This document shows, piece by piece, positions 8,574 to 12,388 of a stretch of 12,388 nt of DNA. The stretch is taken from assembly GCA_001817685.1 (NCBI GenBank), contig MHIV01000003.1, positions 1 through 12,388 on the forward strand, given 5' to 3'. The stretch's first letter is position 1. Each line of letters starts with the position of its first letter. The translations under genes and the position numbers were made by a program. This DNA is from Candidatus Colwellbacteria bacterium RIFCSPHIGHO2_02_FULL_45_17 (GTDB taxonomy: Bacteria; Patescibacteriota; Minisyncoccia; UBA6257; Colwellbacteraceae). The notes beneath the pieces are model-generated. The model did not search any database, was not told the origin of the DNA, and was given only the letters and a program-made list of their open reading frames with translations.

Positions 8574-9857
8574 TTATGACTTTACTGCCACGACGAAGTC
8601 CGCTACGTTTCGGCCTGTGTCCCCCGTTTTTATATAGTCGCCTGTCTTCTCGAAAAAGTAATAGGCTGTATTCCCTCTCAAATATTCCCCAGGGGTTAAG
8701 CCAAGTTTGTTCGCTTTCCCCTTTGTAATACTATCACACAAAGCGCCGGCGAAGTCAGTGTTATCGCGGCCATCTGAGCCGAGCGCTAAGATAAGCTCGT
8801 CTTTCTCTAATATTCTTAATGCGGATAGTGCAAGTTCTTGGGCTCTGCCACCTTTCCCAAGCGAATGCCCAGTTACAACCGTTTCCCCGCCGTACAAAAG
8901 TATGGTTTTATTCTTTTCGCCGTGGAGTTTTTCGACTATTTCGAGGCCCACGTCCTCTGACTCTCCTACAAGGGTCGCTGTTACAATCTCCGCGCGAAAT
9001 CCATTGCTTTTTGCCTTCTCAGCCATCGCCGCAAGAGCAACTTTATTGGAGACAACGAGGATATTTTTAATATTCTCGAAATATTTATTTTCTTTCGGTG
9101 TCTCTACAAGATTTATCGCTTTTAGTCCCGCTTTCTCTGCCAAGTTAAACTCATCGACGATTTTCTTAGCGTCTTTCACCGTGGTTGTATCTCTGATTGT
9201 CGGACCCGAGGCTATGAACTCTAAATCATCTCCAGGAACATCTGAGAAGATTAGAGCAACAGCGTTTGCTGGATATGCATATTTTGCGAGAAAACCGCCC
9301 CGCGCAGTTGAGATATGTTTTCTCAACGTATTTATTTTCTTGATACCCGCACCTGCCCCGTAAAGGTGTCGAAGAATCTCTGCTTCATCGAGGCATGTCA
9401 TATTCTCCGGATGGCAAAGAAGCGTTGAGCCGCCGCCGGAAATTATAAATATAACTAGATCTTTTTCGGTAGCATTTTTGAGAAGACTGATTATTTCATC
9501 GGTCGCAGAGACATTTTTCTCAGTCGGCATTGGGTGGTCACCGCTTATAGCTTGGATTTTATTGAGCTTCCCGCTTCGGACATCAATTACTGTGCCGCCG
9601 GTTAATTTACTTCCCAATATTTCTTCTAGCGCGCCGGCGGCAGATAGCGAACACTTTCCGACGCCGACAACAAAAATATGCTCGATTTCCGCAAGCCGAA
9701 ACTCTTCATTACTGATACGAAGTTTATCTCCGCTTAAATTAACTGTTTCTTTAACTACTTTTTGTGTATCGACTGCGGCGAGTCCTGCGTCAGCTATTTC
9801 GAGCGCAAGCTTTCGCTCCTCCGTTTCCGCAAGTTCAACAAAGTTTTTTATTATCAC
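8574..9857 (-). CDS. gckA: Glycerate 2-kinase, MOFRL family
   Basis: It phosphorylates D-glycerate with ATP, in this family giving 2-phosphoglycerate, the substrate of the enolase encoded three genes downstream. At 427 residues it has the usual length. Visible signatures: GVGKCS (65-70), GDHPMP (106-111), the glycine loop SGGGS (140-144), INTLRKH (176-182 region), SDVPGDD (205-211), GGETVVTG (323-330), GKGGRAQEL (334-342) and the MOFRL-domain segment GSDGRDNTDFAGA (360-372), ending with TGDTGRNVADF (411-421). The start is GTG: an in-frame TAA lies 6 nt upstream and no ATG follows for a long way. The 51-nt gap before it is the largest in the operon. It holds the short palindrome GGCTATAAGCC touching the start codon and a weak TGTGATAAC extended -10-like sequence, so an internal promoter is possible but unproven. 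An older name for related enzymes, hydroxypyruvate reductase TtuD, reflects misannotation. Confidence 0.9.
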   Translation of the reverse strand: MIIKNFVELAETEERKLALEIADAGLAAVDTQKVVKETVNLSGDKLRISNEEFRLAEIEHIFVVGVGKCSLSAAGALEEILGSKLTGGTVIDVRSGKLNKIQAISGDHPMPTEKNVSATDEIISLLKNATEKDLVIFIISGGGSTLLCHPENMTCLDEAEILRHLYGAGAGIKKINTLRKHISTARGGFLAKYAYPANAVALIFSDVPGDDLEFIASGPTIRDTTTVKDAKKIVDEFNLAEKAGLKAINLVETPKENKYFENIKNILVVSNKVALAAMAEKAKSNGFRAEIVTATLVGESEDVGLEIVEKLHGEKNKTILLYGGETVVTGHSLGKGGRAQELALSALRILEKDELILALGSDGRDNTDFAGALCDSITKGKANKLGLTPGEYLRGNTAYYFFEKTGDYIKTGDTGRNVADFVVAVKS

Positions 9858-9908
9858 GGCTTATAGCCTAATGTTATCACAAAACCAGGCCGCCTTGACC
9901 TGTTACCG

Positions 9909-11051
9909 TTACAGTAGTGTGCGAGCCAAATAAAAGATGCCAATTCCCGCTAATATTAGCCCTTCTAGGAGAGTCACTGATTTAACGAAACGCGGCGATG
10001 TAAGCCAAATGTTCATCCTATATACTGCGACTCCGAAGATTATGAGTTCGTCGAGCATATAGAACAGCACGAATAGAGAGATATAAAGCCAGTATGTTGT
10101 GGGAACTAAAGATGCATCAGCAAGAACTCCAGCGAAGAAAACGGGAACGGCCGCTGAACATGGGAACTCTACAATTGTTATAGCGGCGGCAAAAAGAAGT
10201 ATAGCTAGGCCAAGGGATACGGCGCTCGAACCGCCCTCGAAAACTTTTTGCATTCTTTCGGATAGTTTTCCTATTATCGGCATTCCGTTTGAGTTACACG
10301 TGACGCCATATTTTCTCATCTTCACGTATTCACGCAGAAAATAAATTCCACCAACGAATCCTAGGAGACCTATAGAAATTTGGATAAGCCCGACGTATTT
10401 TGCGAGAGCCGAGAAGAGACTAAACCATAAGAAAATCAAGCTCCCATAAATAATGGCGGTCGTAAAGATAAAAATACCGCCGTAAAGCGCAATTTTTTTC
10501 CTCGACTGTAGCATCAACGCCATCCCGAGAATCAGAACGAGCGCTCCCAGCGAGCACACGTTGAATCCGTCGAGAATCCCCAAAACTACCGCTAGGCTTG
10601 GAAGTGAATACTGTGAGACATCAACTTCTCCGATAAAGGGAACAGATAGACCGCCCCCATCTTCTCTTGTCTCCTCTCCTGATAACTGTCTATCGATTGA
10701 TTCAACGATATCGCGCCCGATGCCGTTCTCGTCGTCAAAACCTAAGAAGAACTCATCGCCCACAAAAGTTAGTGGGACTGAGCCAAAGTACTTTTCCGCA
10801 TCCACTTCGCGTAATCTCTCACGCATCGGGTCTAAGTTAGCTTCTTCGCTTACTGAATAACGATTAACCTCGAGGTCTGGGTAAAGTTCTTCTAACTCAT
10901 CGAAGAATGCCTGCTCTCTTATGCAGTGCGGACAGGTTTCACTGTAAAAGAAATCTATCACAGGCAACTCTTTCGCGAACACATAGTTACTCGCGACAAC
11001 CGGCACAAGTATAAGGCTAGTGAATAGTGTGAGTAAAATACTTTTACGCAT
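9909..11051 (-). CDS. Exported thioredoxin-like domain fused to CcdA/DsbD-type membrane thiol transporter
   Basis: I start at the ATG at 11051 (380 residues), because MRKSILLTLFTSLILVPVV begins a clear signal peptide; a longer frame to 11123 adds a Cys/Arg-rich stretch that would overlap the previous gene. After a likely cleavage near residue 26 comes a thioredoxin-fold domain (27-125) with active site CPHC (40-43) and cis-proline Pro93 (SVPLTF). A linker leads to about six membrane segments (roughly 150-180, 187-213, 218-240, 275-309, 318-345, 356-378). One cysteine each lies in the first and fourth segments, Cys166 (FNVCSLG) and Cys298 (EFPCSAAVP), matching the electron-carrying pair of CcdA and DsbD. 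It would pass reducing equivalents from cytoplasmic thioredoxin across the membrane to the outside CPHC domain. DsbD places its thioredoxin domain at the C-terminus, whereas here it leads. It follows the cupredoxin gene by 23 nt, suggesting a role in copper-site or disulfide maintenance of exported proteins (inference). Confidence 0.82.
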   Translation of the reverse strand: MRKSILLTLFTSLILVPVVASNYVFAKELPVIDFFYSETCPHCIREQAFFDELEELYPDLEVNRYSVSEEANLDPMRERLREVDAEKYFGSVPLTFVGDEFFLGFDDENGIGRDIVESIDRQLSGEETREDGGGLSVPFIGEVDVSQYSLPSLAVVLGILDGFNVCSLGALVLILGMALMLQSRKKIALYGGIFIFTTAIIYGSLIFLWFSLFSALAKYVGLIQISIGLLGFVGGIYFLREYVKMRKYGVTCNSNGMPIIGKLSERMQKVFEGGSSAVSLGLAILLFAAAITIVEFPCSAAVPVFFAGVLADASLVPTTYWLYISLFVLFYMLDELIIFGVAVYRMNIWLTSPRFVKSVTLLEGLILAGIGIFYLARTLL

Positions 11052-11074
11052 ATTTCTAGAGAGCAGTACGATAT

Positions 11075-11821
11075 CTATTCGACAATAATTGACCCTATCA
11101 TATCGCTTGCATGAGCACTGCAATGATAGGGATATATGCCAGCCTTATCAAAAACTAAAGGAAACTCTTCGCCTTTCGCCAAAGCATTTGAATTCTGTGC
11201 TGGATAATATGTGTGGCTTGGATGAGCATCAGTATTTACATAATGAGTAACTTCCTCGTCATTTAACCATGTTATACGAGTGCCGGCACTGACTTTCACC
11301 CGTGCAGGCTTAAAGGCAATGTCAGAAAGTTTTATTTCAACTGCTGATCTATTCCTCAAATCGAGATAGTCTTCGCCAAGAGATCGATTAATAGCAAATT
11401 GAAAGCTACCATCGTGGCAGCTTGCATCCGGCCAGCAAGCGTTGTAGTTGACAGTATAAACACCATCGGGCGAGTCGTGGGACATTGATCTGCGAAGAGC
11501 GAGTTTGTTCCTATCAACTGACGTATCGCCGCTCCCATATTCTATATCGTTCGTATCGACTATTGAGATAGAGGAGTTGGAGGCCAAGTCAAAATTAAAA
11601 TCAATTACGATATTGATTGGTGGCGCAGCTAAGATTGATTCGTGAGCTGGAGTATTAGATTCATAGTGAGCGCTCTTTTTAGGTCTTGCAAATGTAGTTT
11701 CTGTATCAGACGATTGTTTAGGGTCAAGCGCGGTTTTGTCTTCTTGCGGTGGTGCATTTATCACAAAAATGCCGGCCACAACAACGAGACCGATTATTAA
11801 AAGATACCCATATTTTTTCAT
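11075..11821 (-). CDS. Membrane-anchored copper protein: CopC-like domain plus cupredoxin
   Basis: The start is taken as ATG 11821 (248 residues); a TTG two codons earlier is in frame, but the -10 box sits immediately upstream. Residues 1-21 form an uncleaved anchor or signal sequence, followed by a polar linker. Residues about 50-147 resemble CopC: SAHYESNTPAHESILAAPP at the start (His52 near the N-terminal copper-ligand position), a DGVYTVNY strand and a CWPDASCHDG stretch with His136. Residues about 165-248 are a plastocyanin/azurin-like cupredoxin with all four type-1 copper ligands: His193 (EVTHYV), Cys234 and His237 (YHCSAH) and Met241. It should bind copper outside the membrane and carry electrons or store copper. 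It is the first gene of the seven-gene run, followed by the thioredoxin/CcdA fusion that could keep its thiols reduced. The cupredoxin call is firm; the CopC likeness rests on pattern alone. Confidence 0.82.
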   Translation of the reverse strand: MKKYGYLLIIGLVVVAGIFVINAPPQEDKTALDPKQSSDTETTFARPKKSAHYESNTPAHESILAAPPINIVIDFNFDLASNSSISIVDTNDIEYGSGDTSVDRNKLALRRSMSHDSPDGVYTVNYNACWPDASCHDGSFQFAINRSLGEDYLDLRNRSAVEIKLSDIAFKPARVKVSAGTRITWLNDEEVTHYVNTDAHPSHTYYPAQNSNALAKGEEFPLVFDKAGIYPYHCSAHASDMIGSIIVE

Positions 11822-11827
11822 GAACAA

Positions 11828-11836
11828 ATTATAACA
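11828..11836 (-). promoter_or_regulatory. Extended -10 promoter of the seven-gene operon
   Basis: The minus strand reads TGTTATAAT, a perfect -10 box with TGn extension. Six nt separate it from the ATG at 11821, so the mRNA would begin at or next to the start codon. No good -35 is visible: TAGTTG sits 17 nt upstream and matches poorly. Confidence 0.6.
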
Positions 11837-11859
11837 AGGGAATGAAAAACCAACTAACT

Positions 11860-11891
11860 TGCGGAGGGGGAGAGCGCTTCGCTATTCGAAC
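11860..11891 (-). repeat. Partial duplicate of the tRNA-Ser 3' end (distal copy)
   Basis: TGCGGAGGGGGAGAG (11860-11874, plus strand) exactly repeats 12033-12047, the T-stem/acceptor end of the tRNA plus 2 nt beyond it. It is followed, after a 9-nt insert that can close a small AGCG/CGCT hairpin, by ATTCGAAC (11884-11891), the T-loop sequence found at 12048-12055. The copy has the same orientation as the tRNA and lies 173 bp away. It could be an attachment-site-like duplication or part of a dispersed palindromic element. Confidence 0.7.
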
Positions 11892-11910
11892 ACGCTCATT
11901 TCGTTCGCTT

Positions 11911-11930
11911 CTAAAACCCCTCGGTTTTAG
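11911..11930. repeat. 8-bp hairpin (CTAAAACC/GGTTTTAG)
   Basis: Perfect 8-bp inverted repeat with a 4-nt loop at 11919-11922, inside the palindrome cluster between the tRNA and the operon promoter. It is AT-rich with no T-run beyond the stem on either strand, so I do not call it a terminator. Confidence 0.7.
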
Positions 11931-11941
11931 TGTTTCCGCTT

Positions 11942-11961
11942 TGGGAAACTCCCGTTTCCCA
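11942..11961. repeat. 8-bp hairpin (TGGGAAAC/GTTTCCCA)
   Basis: Perfect 8-bp inverted repeat with loop TCCC at 11950-11953, 11 nt after the previous hairpin. Serial hairpins with 4-nt loops suggest a structured element, either transcribed as RNA or mobile as DNA. Confidence 0.7.
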
Positions 11962-11972
11962 TCGCCCTTCCC

Positions 11973-11986
11973 GTTCGAATCTCTCC
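11973..11986 (+). repeat. Inverted copy of the tRNA-Ser T-arm
   Basis: GTTCGAATCTCTCC is the exact reverse complement of 12042-12055 (T-loop and T-stem side of the tRNA gene). The two 14-bp arms flank the 17-bp hairpin, and the same sequence is also partly complementary to the interrupted copy at 11869-11891. The sequence from 11869 to 11986 therefore has imperfect terminal inverted repeats. Confidence 0.75.
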
Positions 11987-11992
11987 AATATC

Positions 11993-12031
11993 ATGCTGCA
12001 ATGACTCCTAAAACAGGAGTCATTGCAGCAT
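11993..12031. repeat. Perfect 17-bp hairpin next to the tRNA 3' end
   Basis: Arms 11993-12009 and 12015-12031 are perfect reverse complements with a 5-nt loop (AAAAC on the plus strand). Seen from the tRNA transcript, the stem begins 3 nt after the tRNA 3' end. The bases after the stem contain no T-run on either strand, so it is not a standard intrinsic terminator. It could end or protect the pre-tRNA, direct 3' trimming, or be a separate palindromic insertion. Confidence 0.85.
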
Positions 12032-12034
12032 ATG

Positions 12035-12121
12035 CGGAGGGGGAGAGATTCGAACTCTCGAAGAGCTTGCACCCTTAACAGTTTTCAAGACTGTCCCTTT
12101 CAACCACTCAGGCACCCCTCC
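12035..12121 (-). tRNA. tRNA-Ser(UGA): tRNA-Ser (anticodon UGA)
   Basis: This 87-nt class II tRNA reads UCA-type serine codons. The acceptor stem GGAGGGG/CCCCTCC is perfect (12115-12121 with 12036-12042), discriminator G at 12035, and no CCA is encoded. The D-arm has GAGTGGTTGAA. The anticodon arm is ACAGT-CTTGAAA-ACTGT with anticodon TGA at 12085-12087. A long variable arm (AAGGGT-GCAA-GCTCTT, with G-U pairs) is typical of serine tRNAs. The T-arm is GAGAG-TTCGAAT-CTCTC. Extra copies of its 3' part lie downstream at 11860-11891 and, inverted, at 11973-11986. Confidence 0.96.
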
Positions 12122-12155
12122 ACAGCGGTCCGCGTAACGGACTTGGCTAATTCAC

Positions 12156-12184
12156 AGATTAACGTCATTGTTTCACATTTTCAA
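12156..12184 (-). promoter_or_regulatory. Probable tRNA-Ser promoter
   Basis: On the minus strand TTGAAA (12179-12184) and TAATCT (12156-12161) are separated by exactly 17 nt, placing transcription start near 12149, about 28 nt before the mature tRNA. The leader contains a small GTCCG/CGGAC hairpin (12128-12142). It overlaps the divergent promoter of the plus-strand gene. Confidence 0.45.
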
Positions 12185-12199
12185 TGAAAGCTCTAATAT
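12172..12199 (+). promoter_or_regulatory. Possible promoter of the glmU-like gene
   Basis: TTCACA (12172-12177) and TAATAT (12194-12199) are spaced 16 nt apart. The ATG begins 8 nt after the -10 box, so the transcript would be leaderless or nearly so. No Shine-Dalgarno sequence precedes the ATG, which agrees with that reading. Confidence 0.4.
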
Positions 12200-12206
12200 A
12201 TGAAAT

Positions 12207-12388
12207 ATGAAAGCCAGAGTCATTGTGCTCGCCGCTGGTAAGAGTACGCGGATGCATTCAGAAAAACCCAAGGTTCTTGAGAGCTTAGGCGGCAGGCCCC
12301 TTATAGTGCTTCTGCTGGAGTCTGTTGTGAAATCTGGGATTGATGGACACCCGGTCGTTGTCGTTGGATATCACGGCAATGAGGTGAA
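12207..12388 (+). CDS. glmU: Nucleotidyltransferase, probably GlmU N-terminus (partial)
   Basis: Sixty codons are visible before the right edge. The start MKARVIVLAAGKSTRM followed by KPKVL is the sugar-nucleotide pyrophosphorylase signature (LAAGxGTRM...PKVL), in which the glycine-rich loop and Arg15 bind the nucleotide triphosphate and Lys22 the sugar phosphate. The order and spacing match the uridyltransferase domain of GlmU, which makes UDP-N-acetylglucosamine for peptidoglycan. Here the loop reads GKSTR, with Ser in place of the usual Gly. Only the first strands and the VVVVGYHG strand are present, so a single-domain NTP transferase cannot be excluded; the acetyltransferase beta-helix would lie beyond the edge. 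The gene is divergent from tRNA-Ser. Confidence 0.75.
   Translation, partial: MKARVIVLAAGKSTRMHSEKPKVLESLGGRPLIVLLLESVVKSGIDGHPVVVVGYHGNEV

Noticed and set aside
8707..9363. 218-residue plus-strand open frame inside the glycerate kinase gene
   Set aside because: It is the antisense shadow of a well-conserved enzyme, with low-complexity Ser/Pro/Phe composition and no motif.
9858..9868. Palindrome GGCTATAAGCC as a repressor operator
   Set aside because: Only 4-bp half-sites, a single copy and no linked regulator gene; it could arise by chance.
11052..11123. Longer N-terminus for the thioredoxin/CcdA fusion
   Set aside because: The extra 24 residues overlap the end of the preceding gene and would bury the obvious signal peptide that starts at the internal ATG 11051.
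11822..11827. TTG start for the copper protein
   Set aside because: An ATG lies two codons downstream beginning a normal signal/anchor sequence, and the -10 box abuts the TTG, so a transcript would probably start too late to include it.
11869..11986. Second, degenerate tRNA gene
   Set aside because: Only T-arm and acceptor-like fragments are present; no D-arm or anticodon arm can be folded in either orientation.
11993..12031. Intrinsic terminator
   Set aside because: Strong stem, but no T-run follows it on either strand.
11860..12034. CRISPR array or integron attC array
   Set aside because: The repeats are few, unequal in spacing and derived from the tRNA; there are no regular spacers, leader or cas genes, and no attC R-box pattern or cassette genes.
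11842..12078. 78-residue plus-strand open frame across the palindromes and the tRNA gene
   Set aside because: It reads through serial hairpins and into the tRNA on the opposite strand; its composition follows from those repeats and it has no start signal or recognisable domain.

Overview
The window comes from a bacterium using the standard bacterial code: two genes end in TGA inside ATGA stop/start overlaps, which argues against lineages that read TGA as glycine. Divergent, slightly short versions of core enzymes, very tight gene packing, a prepilin carrying tail-fibre motifs, and a plastocyanin-like protein beside a thioredoxin/CcdA fusion together suggest a Candidate Phyla Radiation (Patescibacteria/Parcubacteria-like) genome. 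That placement is inference from gene style; no marker gene here proves it.

Layout. From 1 to 1306 (minus strand, running off the left edge) is a large prepilin-like protein with tail-fibre-type repeats and its own extended -10 promoter. From 1381 to 11821 seven minus-strand genes lie nearly end to end and probably form one operon. In transcription order they are a CopC-like/cupredoxin copper protein, a thioredoxin-CcdA membrane thiol transporter, glycerate 2-kinase, PEP synthase, a D-lactate dehydrogenase-like enzyme, enolase and a P2-type (Ca2+-like) cation ATPase. Junctions among the last five are 1 nt, a 4-nt overlap, a 4-nt overlap and 3 nt. From 11828 to 12034 is a non-coding stretch holding the operon promoter and a cluster of palindromes partly derived from the neighbouring tRNA. 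A tRNA-Ser(UGA) gene follows at 12035-12121 (minus). An 85-nt divergent promoter region separates it from a plus-strand nucleotidyltransferase gene, probably glmU, cut by the right edge.

How the genes fit together. Four neighbouring enzymes cover a connected path: glycerate to 2-phosphoglycerate (glycerate 2-kinase), to phosphoenolpyruvate (enolase), to pyruvate (PEP synthase, if run in reverse) and to D-lactate (dehydrogenase). This could be a compact lower-glycolysis/fermentation module, or a gluconeogenic one if PEP synthase runs forward. The two upstream genes look like an envelope copper/thiol redox pair.

The parts most worth a second look are the pilin/tail-fibre chimera, the duplicated and inverted pieces of the tRNA-Ser 3' end with a perfect 17-bp hairpin next to it, and a recurrent arrangement in which the -10 box sits 6-8 nt before the start codon, implying leaderless mRNAs.
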